In this document: piece after piece, positions 34,039 through 42,369 of the stretch
How the letters are laid out: each line of letters begins with the position of its first letter
Position numbering within the stretch: position 1 is the first letter of the stretch
NCBI GenBank assembly: GCA_015061605.1
Contig: SUWH01000010.1
Span: forward strand, 1 to 64,000
Direction of reading: 5' to 3'
From: Lentisphaerota bacterium
GTDB lineage: Bacteria > Verrucomicrobiota > Lentisphaeria > Victivallales > Victivallaceae
Length of the DNA: 64,000 nt
The notes under the pieces: model-generated
Databases searched by the model: none
What the model was told of the DNA's origin: nothing
Seen by the model: only the letters and a program-made list of their open reading frames with translations
Made by a program: the position numbers and the translations under genes

Positions 34039-35485
34039 TTTGCGGCACCAGAAATGTGTGGTTGTCAGTGGTAAAAACTTCGTTGAAACGGCAGTTAAAA
34101 CGTTTTTCCAATACCGCTTTATCTTCTTTAAAATGTTTTATCGCCACCGGTGGAATGCCGGGGAATTTGCCGGATGGACCGTCAAAAAATATACGGCTTT
34201 CAACACCGTTGTCCATAAAGGCGTACATCAGCGCCCACGGATCACTATCAAAAGTGGCATAGACCGCCGGGGCGTCGGGAAAGAATTCTTTGAATTTCTG
34301 CGCGGTAAAATGCGGTGAAAAAGATTTTTTCATAAAATGGCAGTCGATAAAATCCTCCTGACCGCCGGGGCAGGGGTGGAGTGAAGCAAGTTTTTCCCGG
34401 AGCGTTTCAAAACGGCACAACCCCGCCCAGAGAAAACTTGCCGCCATGACTGCAAGCAGGATGGTTTCAGCATATTTTTCCCCTCTCTTGTGCCGCATCA
34501 ATGCGAGGAAATCTTTTACGCCGTCGGCAAGTACCAATGTGAAAACCGGGAACAGCGGAAAAAACACTCTGGGGAAGGGGGCAACCTTAAATACATACGC
34601 AGCCGGGATGGGCAGAAACCAGATCAATAAATGAAATATTTTGGGAGTAAAACGGTACTTTTTTATCATGCCAAGTCCTGCCGGGATCATTACCGGCAAA
34701 AAAGTGAATACGACCCCCATCGCCAATGCGAGGAGCATGGCGGAACCCTCTTTCCATCCTTCGCCCAGTGCGGCACAGCGGAGCAGATTTTCCTTTATCG
34801 GCAGATAGAATAACGCAAATGCGGCAAGCGGCGTGAATCCGGCAAGGTAGAAACGCCTGGTTTTCAATATCTCCCACCGGCAATATCCCATCGCGTAAAG
34901 CATCGCTCCCGCCAATCCAGCCAGCGTGCCGGGCATGGTGCCGATGCTCAGAAGCGAAAAGAGAAACCATCCGGCAAGGAAACTTTTTTTGCCGCATTCA
35001 AGGTAACGTGTCACCATCCACGCTCCGCCGGAAACTGCCATCGCCGCAAGTATATAACCGCGTAAAGCTGTCGCGTACAGCGCAAAGGGAAAACTGAACG
35101 CCAGAACGCAAATCGTTACGAATGCCGCCGTATTGCTGCTCTTTTTCCGCAGCTGCCACAAAAAAAGTAAACAGCTTATACCGCAGAGAAACGGCAGAAG
35201 CCGCAGAAAGTCAAAGGAAAAAAGTTTTATCCACCAGTGCAGAAATATGGTGTGGATGATTTGATTGTTGGGGATGATATAGGAGTGATATATCTTGGAT
35301 GGAGTATCCAGCAGGGCAAAATTAAGTACCGTCAGCGCTTCATCGAACCACAGCGGACGGTTCAACAGCGTTTTGGCGGAGACGGCAAAGATGAGTATAA
35401 TGATCAACGGAGCAAATTTTTCCGTTTTCCCCGAAATAATAAAAGACCGGGAAGGTTTTTTCCTTTCCGGTCTCTTTGCAGTCAT
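34031..35485 (-). CDS. Multi-pass membrane glycosyltransferase-like protein (GT-C/GT39-type)
   Basis: A protein of up to 484 residues with about 10 hydrophobic helices and a soluble C-terminal tail. After the first helix comes NRPLWFDEALTVLNFALLDT, matching the first loop of GT-C enzymes in which Asp/Glu (here DE) is catalytic. These use polyprenyl-phosphate sugars at the outer face of the inner membrane. The start is uncertain: the ATG at 35485 would make the first ~20 codons run through the ferredoxin terminator hairpin. A TTG at 35407, just before LIIILIFAV, would avoid this. It lies 13 bp after the ferredoxin gene and overlaps miaA. Confidence 0.72.
   Translation of the reverse strand: MTAKRPERKKPSRSFIISGKTEKFAPLIIILIFAVSAKTLLNRPLWFDEALTVLNFALLDTPSKIYHSYIIPNNQIIHTIFLHWWIKLFSFDFLRLLPFLCGISCLLFLWQLRKKSSNTAAFVTICVLAFSFPFALYATALRGYILAAMAVSGGAWMVTRYLECGKKSFLAGWFLFSLLSIGTMPGTLAGLAGAMLYAMGYCRWEILKTRRFYLAGFTPLAAFALFYLPIKENLLRCAALGEGWKEGSAMLLALAMGVVFTFLPVMIPAGLGMIKKYRFTPKIFHLLIWFLPIPAAYVFKVAPFPRVFFPLFPVFTLVLADGVKDFLALMRHKRGEKYAETILLAVMAASFLWAGLCRFETLREKLASLHPCPGGQEDFIDCHFMKKSFSPHFTAQKFKEFFPDAPAVYATFDSDPWALMYAFMDNGVESRIFFDGPSGKFPGIPPVAIKHFKEDKAVLEKRFNCRFNEVFTTDNHTFLVPQNE
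35436..35472 (-). terminator. Rho-independent terminator of the ferredoxin gene
   Basis: On the minus strand GACCGGAAAGG pairs with CCTTCCCGGTC (11 bp, one mismatch, 6-nt A-loop), followed by TTTTATTAT. It lies 27 bp after the ferredoxin stop. Confidence 0.75.
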
Positions 35486-35498
35486 CGCTGTAAAAAAA

Positions 35499-35669
35499 TT
35501 ACAGGCTGATGGCTTCGCAGGGGCAGCTGCCGACGCAGGCACCGCATTCGATGCAGGCACCTTCATCAACCACAGCTTTGTCGTCCGCGATGGTGATGGC
35601 ACCAACGGGGCAGCTGTCAACGCAAGCACCGCAACCGGCGCAGGTATCTTTATCAATTTTAGCGGCCAT
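35499..35669 (-). CDS. 2[4Fe-4S] ferredoxin
   Basis: A 56-residue protein, too short for many gene finders. It contains two C-x2-C-x2-C-x3-C clusters: CAGCGACVDSCP and CIECGACVGSCP, related by internal duplication (each followed by x-x-AI). It is the clostridial-type low-potential electron carrier of anaerobes, serving pyruvate:ferredoxin oxidoreductase, hydrogenases and similar enzymes. AGGAG stands 9 nt before the ATG. It has its own promoter and terminator and is acidic, as expected. Confidence 0.95.
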   Translation of the reverse strand: MAAKIDKDTCAGCGACVDSCPVGAITIADDKAVVDEGACIECGACVGSCPCEAISL

Positions 35670-35707
35670 TTTTCATTCTCCTTTTGAGTTTGGTTGGAAC
35701 TTTTAAT

Positions 35708-35736
35708 AATATAACGCCTGATATTTGAAATATCAA
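35708..35736 (-). promoter_or_regulatory. Promoter of the ferredoxin gene with embedded palindrome
   Basis: On the minus strand TTGATA, 17 bp, TATATT. A perfect palindrome TGATATTTGAAATATCA (35719-35735) covers the -35 box and half the spacer, a likely operator. TTGATATTTCAA from it is repeated in the promoter at 9531-9559. Confidence 0.75.
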
Positions 35737-35764
35737 GCGTTATTCAACTTATTTGACAGTAATT

Positions 35765-36865
35765 TTACTTCATCGGCATCTGCATCGGGGGCAGGGCCTG
35801 GGACTTGACAAAGTACTGAACTTTGGCGGCTTTTTCCAGTTTGGCGATGAAATCCATCAACGCGCGCTGTTCTTTTTCCGCTTTGAGGGTGGCGAGCAGC
35901 TGAGTTTTGACCTGGGCGAAGGGGATCACGCTCTTTTTCTGCAACGCGTCGCGGCGGATGATGTGATAGCCGTACTGGGTTTCGATGACTTCGGAGATCT
36001 GACCGTCTTTGAGGGCGATGACCGCTTTTTCAAATTCGGGAACCATCTGACCTTTCTGGAAGGCACCGAGGGAACCGCCGTTGGCACCGCTGGGGCATTT
36101 GCTTTCGGTTTTGGCTTTGGCTTCAAAGAGGGCAGGGTTGGCTTTCAATTCGATGAGGATGGCTTCGGCTTTGTCTTTGGCGGCCTTTTTGGTTTTGGCA
36201 TCGGCCTTTTCATCGACCATGATCAAAATGTGGGAAGCGCGCATGGCATCGGCGGGATCGGCAGGGGATTCAAAGAGGGCAGGGTTGCTCTTGTAGAATT
36301 TTTCCGCATCAGCATCGGTGACGGTGATACCTTTGTAGATGTTGTTCTGCATGAAGCTCTGGAGCGCGATCTGCTTCTGGGCTTCGGGGTTGGCAGAGAT
36401 TTCATCAACATACTTGGCGAGGGTGGTTTTGCGCATGGAAAGCTGTTTTTCCATGAATTCGATCTGCTCTTTGGGCATCTTTTTGATGTCGGCTTCGAGG
36501 AACTCTTTTGCCATTTTCTGTGAGGGGACGATACCGGCTTTTTTCATTGCTTCGGTCATCAGGTCATTGATGACCATTGATTTGACCAGTTCGGCACCCA
36601 TCATTTTGAGCTGGGCATTGATTTCCGGGGTAAGTTTGCCGCCGGGGAGCTGTTTGGTAAATTCAGTGATGAACTGCTGTTTGGTGATGGCTTTGCCGTT
36701 GACTTCGGCAAGTTTTTCCGGCCATTCGGTCCAGAATGGCTTTTCGGCGGCTTTGGCTTCCGCTTTGGGTGCAGCTTTGGGTGCGGCTTTTGCATCGGCG
36801 GCAAAGAGCGATGAACCGGTCAAACCGGCGGCGAGCAATGCGGTCAACAGAACAGTTTTTTTCAT
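35765..36865 (-). CDS. Exported parvulin-type peptidyl-prolyl isomerase (PpiC/PrsA/SurA-like)
   Basis: A 366-residue protein. A signal peptide ends near SLFAAD and is followed by an Ala/Lys/Pro-rich linker (about residues 24-42). A SurA_N-like helical domain (LAEVNGKAITKQQFITEF, an EVNG-x-I hallmark) precedes the parvulin domain: ASHILIMVDEKADAKTKKAA, then GGSLGAFQKGQMVPEFEKAV and ISEVIETQYGYHIIRRD. It assists folding of exported proteins in the periplasm, possibly outer-membrane or lipoproteins. AGGAG precedes the ATG. Confidence 0.9.
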   Translation of the reverse strand: MKKTVLLTALLAAGLTGSSLFAADAKAAPKAAPKAEAKAAEKPFWTEWPEKLAEVNGKAITKQQFITEFTKQLPGGKLTPEINAQLKMMGAELVKSMVINDLMTEAMKKAGIVPSQKMAKEFLEADIKKMPKEQIEFMEKQLSMRKTTLAKYVDEISANPEAQKQIALQSFMQNNIYKGITVTDADAEKFYKSNPALFESPADPADAMRASHILIMVDEKADAKTKKAAKDKAEAILIELKANPALFEAKAKTESKCPSGANGGSLGAFQKGQMVPEFEKAVIALKDGQISEVIETQYGYHIIRRDALQKKSVIPFAQVKTQLLATLKAEKEQRALMDFIAKLEKAAKVQYFVKSQALPPMQMPMK

Positions 36866-37017
36866 AGGATAACTCCTTTTTGTTTTTTTCTGCGGCAGAT
36901 GATAATTCTGTATTTTCTGTCCGGCAGAAAGTTTTTTTCAAGCCGCAGTTTTTCATTTCTCTGCGGCAACGTACACTTTACACTAATAATACATCCCGGG
37001 CAAAATTCAATACCGTT

Positions 37018-37425
37018 TTATTTAAAGTTCCGTAAAACTTCCAATATCCGGTGTTTTTCCCGGTTTTTATCCAGACCGACCACGATAAATGAACCATGCA
37101 CTTCGTAGATCGGGAAAGGGATGCAGTTGAAATAGATCTTTTTACTCTTTTTGATCCGTTCCAAACGTTCCCGGTTTGCCCTGACGGTGCGGTCAAACTT
37201 ATAAACTCCGATACCGGAACCGGCGATCTTCAATTCCAGAGCTTCGGTCGCATTGAGGGGGATCGGACTTAACGGATTTACTTGTTCTATTTTAATTCCG
37301 GCTTTGTGCAGCGCGATGGCAAAGTCTGACGGTTTGAGATAGTTGTTCCTGTTGTCAGTAAAAGAACATCCGCTTGAAAACAGAACCGCCGCAACGGCAA
37401 CAAGAGTTAACATGTATCGTTTCAT
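37018..37425 (-). CDS. Small lipoprotein of unknown function
   Basis: A 135-residue protein with a clear lipoprotein signal, LFSSGC (Cys20). The mature part is basic and contains DFAIALHKAGIKIEQVNPLS followed by ALELKIAGSGIGVYKFDR and IPFPIYEVHGSFIVVGLD, which looks like a small alpha/beta domain. I do not recognise a family. It has its own promoter, which lies within the 3' end of lolD. The position next to the lipoprotein-release transporter genes is suggestive but not proof of a link. Confidence 0.75.
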   Translation of the reverse strand: MKRYMLTLVAVAAVLFSSGCSFTDNRNNYLKPSDFAIALHKAGIKIEQVNPLSPIPLNATEALELKIAGSGIGVYKFDRTVRANRERLERIKKSKKIYFNCIPFPIYEVHGSFIVVGLDKNREKHRILEVLRNFK

Positions 37426-37463
37426 CGTTTTATCATCCTTGAAAATATCAATGACAGAAAGAA

Positions 37464-37491
37464 AATATAGCACACTATCGGCGTTTGTCAA
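37464..37491 (-). promoter_or_regulatory. Promoter of the small lipoprotein gene (inside lolD)
   Basis: On the minus strand TTGACA (37491-37486), 16 bp, TATATT (37469-37464), 39 bp before the start. The -35 box lies in the last codons of lolD. Confidence 0.7.
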
Positions 37492-38170
37492 ATTCAGTGA
37501 ATACTCCGTCATTCAATTCCACCGCCCGGTTGGCGCGGTTGGCAATAAGATGATTGTGGGTTATCATCAATATCGACAATCGGGGATTGGATTTGCGCAT
37601 ATTTTCAAACAATTGCAGAATCTCTTCTCCGGTATGGGGATCGAGATTGCCGGTCGGTTCATCCGCCAGCAACAGCGGCGGATCGTTTATAAGAGCCCGG
37701 GCGATGGCGGCACGCTGCTGTTCGCCGCCGGAAAGCTCCGACGGACGGTGTTTCATCCGTTCTTTCAAGCCGAGCGAAGTCAGTAATTCAGCGGCTTTCT
37801 TCTGCGCTTTGGAGGCAGATAAGCCATTCAGCCGTCCGGAAATGGCGACATTTTCCAATATGGTCAATTCCGGAAGCAGATGATAAGATTGAAAGACGAA
37901 CCCGATTTCTCTGCTGCGGAACTTTGCCGCCTGACTGCGGCTCAATTTTGAAGCATCGGTGTCACCGAAACAGATCTTCCCTGAATCGGGACGTTCCAGA
38001 AGTCCGATGATATTGAGCAAAGTGGTTTTCCCACTGCCGGAAGCCCCGTAGATGCAGACCCATTCACCTTGTTCGAGAGTGAAATCCACCCCTTTGAGAA
38101 CTTTCAACTCTCCGTTGCCGACCTTGTAACTTTTGCGGACATCTTGTAAATACAGTACCGGTTTATTCAT
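37475..38170 (-). CDS. lolD: Lipoprotein-release ABC transporter, ATP-binding protein LolD
   Basis: A 231-residue ATPase: Walker A YGASGSGKTTLLNIIG, Q-loop VFQSYHLLPELTILENV, signature LSGGEQQRAAIARAL, Walker B LLLADEPTGNLD and H-loop ITHN. The sequence around LLPELTILENV is typical of the LolD/MacB group, which acts mechanically on periplasmic substrates. It overlaps the permease gene upstream by 8 bp; together they would extract lipoproteins from the inner membrane for the periplasmic carrier LolA. Confidence 0.92.
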   Translation of the reverse strand: MNKPVLYLQDVRKSYKVGNGELKVLKGVDFTLEQGEWVCIYGASGSGKTTLLNIIGLLERPDSGKICFGDTDASKLSRSQAAKFRSREIGFVFQSYHLLPELTILENVAISGRLNGLSASKAQKKAAELLTSLGLKERMKHRPSELSGGEQQRAAIARALINDPPLLLADEPTGNLDPHTGEEILQLFENMRKSNPRLSILMITHNHLIANRANRAVELNDGVFTEFDKRR

Positions 38171-39446
38171 AACGCAACGCCTCCGCCGGATCGAGCCGCG
38201 CCGCCCGCCATGCCGGCAGCACCGCTCCGAGTGTACACAATATTATGCTTGCACCGACGATGATCAATACATCCTGCGGTACGATGTGGGCGGGAAGTTC
38301 GCTGAAAAAGTAGAAACTTTTCGGAAACAGTTCTTTGCCGCTCACTTTGGAAACAAAACGCAATATATCGTTGCGGAAGTGGATGACCAGTATTCCGGTA
38401 AGCGTTCCAAACAAGCTGCCGATGACTCCAACCAGCAACCCCTGAAAGACGAATATCCGCATCACCGCCCCATCCGAACAGCCCAATGCTTTAAGCAGAC
38501 CGATCTCGCGGGTCTTCTGGTAGACCGAAGTTATCAACGTGTTGGTGATGCTGAATGCCGCCACCAGCACGATGAATATAAGCAGGAAAAACATCATCAT
38601 CTTTTCCACATTCAGCACATCGAGGAACTTCCGGTTTGCCTCCTCCCATGAGATAACCATGCATTCAGGAAGCGCGTAACGCAGTTCATTGAGCAGTTTT
38701 TCCTGATCAAAGGGATCGTTGCCCCATCCGAAAACGCTGGTAGCCGCTCCCCACGGCAGATTAAATAGTTCAGAAGCATCATCCGGATCGGTGAAAAATA
38801 TTATCCGGTCAAAATCCGATTTGCCCGCCGAGTAGATGCCGGAAACGGTAAATTCTGTCGGCAGATAGATGGAACTTTCCTGATTGAGTTCAACTTTGCC
38901 GTTGGCGTTGAATTTCACCAGATCGGTGAGTTTGCGCGCGGAGTGGACGAGAAAGGTATCTCCCACTCCGATCCGCCAGCGTTCCGCCATGTCGGTGCTT
39001 ATGACCGCATAACTGGTTTTGCCCTCCCGGCCGAGTTTGAATTTTCCCGCTTTGATATATGAATCGGTGTCAAGATGTTTTTTAAGTTCCGTTTCCGATG
39101 CGGCAAAGATCACCGCCTGGGTGTCCAGACTGCGCTTGTTTTGACCATACTGCACTAAAACCGCTCCCTGTATCACCGGTGCGGCACTGCCGCCGCGCTG
39201 TTTTACCGCATCGACCGCCCGTTCCGGATCAAGGATCCAGCCGCGCGGTGAACGGATTTGGAAATGTGCCTGTGTTTCAATGAGTTTGGCTTTCATCACA
39301 TCGGTGAATCCGGTCATCACCGCCATTACAACGATAAGCACCGTTACTCCCAGCAGCACGCCCAATATACTGGTGAGCGCGATGATGGAAACCATATTGC
39401 GGCGGGGGCGCAGATATTTTCCCGCAAGATATAATTCAGTGAGCAT
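38163..39446 (-). CDS. Lipoprotein-release ABC transporter permease (LolC/LolE family)
   Basis: A 427-residue permease: one N-terminal helix (SIIALTSILGVLLGVTVLIV), a ~220-residue periplasmic domain, and three C-terminal helices, the usual LolC/E plan. The FtsX-like coupling region is MVVSWEEANRKF...TREIGLLKALGCSDGAVMRIF. The start LYLAGKYLRPRRNMVSIIAL is characteristic of the family. A single permease gene suggests a homodimeric (LolF-like) transporter. It overlaps both neighbours, so it is translated with lolD. Confidence 0.92.
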   Translation of the reverse strand: MLTELYLAGKYLRPRRNMVSIIALTSILGVLLGVTVLIVVMAVMTGFTDVMKAKLIETQAHFQIRSPRGWILDPERAVDAVKQRGGSAAPVIQGAVLVQYGQNKRSLDTQAVIFAASETELKKHLDTDSYIKAGKFKLGREGKTSYAVISTDMAERWRIGVGDTFLVHSARKLTDLVKFNANGKVELNQESSIYLPTEFTVSGIYSAGKSDFDRIIFFTDPDDASELFNLPWGAATSVFGWGNDPFDQEKLLNELRYALPECMVISWEEANRKFLDVLNVEKMMMFFLLIFIVLVAAFSITNTLITSVYQKTREIGLLKALGCSDGAVMRIFVFQGLLVGVIGSLFGTLTGILVIHFRNDILRFVSKVSGKELFPKSFYFFSELPAHIVPQDVLIIVGASIILCTLGAVLPAWRAARLDPAEALRYE

Positions 39447-41022
39447 TGCCGGTCAGATCCTTCAATAACTGGAATGTCGGAGAAACGGCCCACTTGTGCA
39501 GAGCGATCCCGTCTTTAGTGAATATTGCATCGGATTCGCCGGAAGAGGCAAATCTTATCAAATACTGCGGCAGTTTATTGCCGATATATTTTTTTTCATA
39601 GCTTGGAATGTCACGCCGGTCAAATTCCCAGGCGGCGGCATTGGCAAGGTCGTCGCGTTCAACGATGACTGTGACTTCCGGATTGAGACGGTCGATATAA
39701 CGGGTTTTTATTTCCTGAAGTGCTTCTCCGGGCATATGGGCATTGCCATTGAAAAACCACGGCAGAAAGAGCATCACCAGTCCGATACCGAAGAAAAACA
39801 GATAAAGCCGTCCTCTCCAGTTGCCGATCGCACTGTAGATCATCGCCGCTCCGGCAAAGATCAGCACCGTCCCCATCACCGGATAAAAAAGCGGGGAAAT
39901 CGGCAGGAAACGAGTATAAAGTTCCATAAAACGGAGGGCGATCAATGCTCCTCCGGCAATGATGAGAAACGCTCCCCACAAGGTCATTACCCAGTTGTAG
40001 GAACGATGGTGGCAGCCGCTGTTGAAGTAGACTCTGACTCCGGCGGCAATCAGCAGTGCCAGCGGCGCAAAACATGCCAGTACGCAGTTGACATCCCAGG
40101 TGCAGTTAAAGCTGAAAAATATCAGCGGCAGAAAGAGAAAACAGAAGGCAAAACGGAAGAGCGGCTGACGCAGGAATCCTTTCCACGCCTCTTTGCCCAC
40201 CACTCCCGCTGCCGGAATGAGCAATGCCGCCGGAAATGCTCCAAGCACAAAGAAAAAGAGCTGCCAGTACCACGGCGCATCTCCGCAGCTCGGCAGAAAC
40301 GCCTGCCATTCGGAACGGACAAAGTTCTGCCAGTACCCCGGTACCGCCCGGTTTATCGCCAGCATCCACGGCATTGCCACCAGAAATGCGATGATTCCGC
40401 AACCGGTCACAAAAAGCGGCAGCTGGCGCAGTTTTTTGTCCCAGAGCATATAACCGATACCGCTCAACAGCGGTATGATAACGGCATCAAAACCGCTCAC
40501 GAGAAATCCCAGTCCCATAAGTGCTCCGCTCAAAATCAGATTCAAAACTTTCCGGCGGTTGAATTTTTCCTCCTGAAACACCATGAACATGCATCCGCAA
40601 CAGCCGACTGTAAGCATTGCTCCCAGAGAGGCTTCATTTGCCAATGTCCCGGAACCGTAGACCACGGAAAATGAGAGATAGATCACGGCAGAAAGTGCCG
40701 CCAGTTTCTCATCCCGGAGCATCTGTTTGATCAATATCCAGATAAAGAGAGCGGTCAATCCTGCCGCAAGCGCCGAGGGGAAACGTACCGCGAAACTGTT
40801 TTTTCCGAAAAGCTGGATCCCTTTTGCTCCGGGATAATATGCCGGAGCCGGAACATCTGAAACTGTTTCTCCGCGCAGACGCGGAGTTACATAGTCTCCG
40901 GATAAGAGCATTTCTCGGGCTGTTTCGGCAAAGCCGTACTCCGGCAGTATCAACGGACGGCTGCCCAGCGGCAGAATATATACCACGATGAAAAACAGAA
41001 AGACCCAGCCGAAATATTTCAT
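39436..41022 (-). CDS. Membrane glycosyltransferase, ArnT/PMT-like (GT-C)
   Basis: A 528-residue protein with about 12 hydrophobic segments. The first periplasmic loop reads LPEYGFAETAREMLLSGDYV then TPRLRGETV, matching the ArnT/GT83 pattern E/D-x-R/G-x-A-E-x-A-R-E-M-L-x-x-G-D-x-x-x-P. FPSALAAGLTALFIWIL corresponds to the next helices. These enzymes move a sugar from undecaprenyl phosphate to lipid A, glycan or protein at the periplasmic face. The acceptor is unknown. It overlaps the next permease gene by 11 bp and its upstream partner by 4 bp. Confidence 0.82.
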   Translation of the reverse strand: MKYFGWVFLFFIVVYILPLGSRPLILPEYGFAETAREMLLSGDYVTPRLRGETVSDVPAPAYYPGAKGIQLFGKNSFAVRFPSALAAGLTALFIWILIKQMLRDEKLAALSAVIYLSFSVVYGSGTLANEASLGAMLTVGCCGCMFMVFQEEKFNRRKVLNLILSGALMGLGFLVSGFDAVIIPLLSGIGYMLWDKKLRQLPLFVTGCGIIAFLVAMPWMLAINRAVPGYWQNFVRSEWQAFLPSCGDAPWYWQLFFFVLGAFPAALLIPAAGVVGKEAWKGFLRQPLFRFAFCFLFLPLIFFSFNCTWDVNCVLACFAPLALLIAAGVRVYFNSGCHHRSYNWVMTLWGAFLIIAGGALIALRFMELYTRFLPISPLFYPVMGTVLIFAGAAMIYSAIGNWRGRLYLFFFGIGLVMLFLPWFFNGNAHMPGEALQEIKTRYIDRLNPEVTVIVERDDLANAAAWEFDRRDIPSYEKKYIGNKLPQYLIRFASSGESDAIFTKDGIALHKWAVSPTFQLLKDLTGNAH

Positions 41023-42194
41023 TTTTTGTCAACTCCATGTTTGTAGTAATAATAGAAATTGAATTTCCCGGTGCGGTAGCGCTTGCCGGCAAAGTGCGGA
41101 CAATATTTTTCCAGCTGCCGGTTGTTGCAGACGATCATCACATCGGAATTTTTCAACAGATTTTCCACTTTGGTTTTAAGTTCCGCGGTCGGAATTTCAC
41201 CTTTGCCGCTGCCGATCATCATCAGCGGTTTTGGAAAAAAGCGTTTGAAAAACGGTGCTTCAGCTTTACTGCACAGGCAGATGCAATTCTTGACATCGAT
41301 CTGCTTGAGGACCGGCGTCAAAGTATGGTGCCAGTAGAGATCCTTCTGGATCTGCCACGGCATCGTCACCGGCAGGAAAAAGAGGAAAAAGGCAAGCGCA
41401 CCGCTGCACAGAAACAGTTTTTTACCGACTTTTTTGCTCTCTCTTGCCAGACCAAGCCAGATTATTGTCACAATGAGCATCAGCATCGGACGGATTATCC
41501 GTTCATGTTTTCCGTACAGAGCGACTCCTTCAGGGAAGTCGACCTTGAAGTGGCGCAGCAGTACCGGTACCCAGATCAAAATCGCAATCATCCCGCAGAG
41601 AATGGCAAACAACAATATAAGACGGTTGATAAAACGCATAAAACGTTCTTTATCCAGCTTTTCTTTGCGGTCAAAGATAAAACCTATGAACAAAACGGTC
41701 GCGATCGTTACAAGTGTCCACCAGTCGGCATTTTGACAGAAGTCTGACGAAAGATAAAAAAACGAAACCGCCGCACCGGCAATCGTTGCACTCAGCGCCG
41801 CTGCCCGGTTTTTGAATTTGAATCCCTGTATCCCGCATGCGGCAAGCAATATCCCTGAACTCAATACCGGAATCAATGTCGCCCCCGTGCCATGATAGAA
41901 TACCGGCGGAAACAACAGATAAAACACCGCCGCCATTCCGGGGCGTTTGAAGTTGAAGCGCTTGGTCAAAAGATAAAACAGTACGCCGCTTGCAAGCGTG
42001 AACAGTATCGCCGGTAAGCGCAGTATAAATTCCTGCTGCGGAAATTCCGGAAGTTTTTCCGCCAACAGCGCGGCAAATTCATATTCATGCGGACCGGCAA
42101 AGGGACGGATGGCGGCTTCTCCGATGTAGAGCAGTGCCAGAAGCCCGAACCCCGTGAGCTGATCCGGATGTTTTTTCAAAAATTTTATCTTCAT
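41019..42194 (-). CDS. Polytopic membrane protein, degenerate GT-C-like
   Basis: A 391-residue protein with about 9 hydrophobic helices and a soluble C-terminal part. The N-terminal GLLALLYIGEAAIRPFAGPH then EYEFAALLAEKL and LRLPAILFTLASGVLFYLL resembles the first helices and loop of the ArnT-like neighbour, so it is probably a divergent paralogue. The acidic residues are partly kept (HEYEFA), but the R-E-M-L block is lost, so it may be an accessory or scaffold. Its stop overlaps the next start (ATGA). It is the first gene of a four-gene operon ending in lolD. Confidence 0.68.
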   Translation of the reverse strand: MKIKFLKKHPDQLTGFGLLALLYIGEAAIRPFAGPHEYEFAALLAEKLPEFPQQEFILRLPAILFTLASGVLFYLLTKRFNFKRPGMAAVFYLLFPPVFYHGTGATLIPVLSSGILLAACGIQGFKFKNRAAALSATIAGAAVSFFYLSSDFCQNADWWTLVTIATVLFIGFIFDRKEKLDKERFMRFINRLILLFAILCGMIAILIWVPVLLRHFKVDFPEGVALYGKHERIIRPMLMLIVTIIWLGLARESKKVGKKLFLCSGALAFFLFFLPVTMPWQIQKDLYWHHTLTPVLKQIDVKNCICLCSKAEAPFFKRFFPKPLMMIGSGKGEIPTAELKTKVENLLKNSDVMIVCNNRQLEKYCPHFAGKRYRTGKFNFYYYYKHGVDKK

Positions 42195-42286
42195 CGTTAA
42201 TTGAACCGTTTTTTGTGCATCTGTAACATTTCTTATTAAAATAACACATCACACCACGGAAATCAAGGAATATTGTAAAACATTGC

Positions 42287-42315
42287 TTGAAAAAAATGCT
42301 CCTTAACGCTATATT
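42287..42315 (+). promoter_or_regulatory. Promoter of the diaminopimelate dehydrogenase gene
   Basis: TTGAAA (42287-42292), 17 bp, TATATT (42310-42315), 54 bp before the start codon. Confidence 0.75.
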
Positions 42316-42369
42316 GTGTTTCAATTGATATTTTTTTTACGAAACAATAAAACAAAGGAAATGATCATA

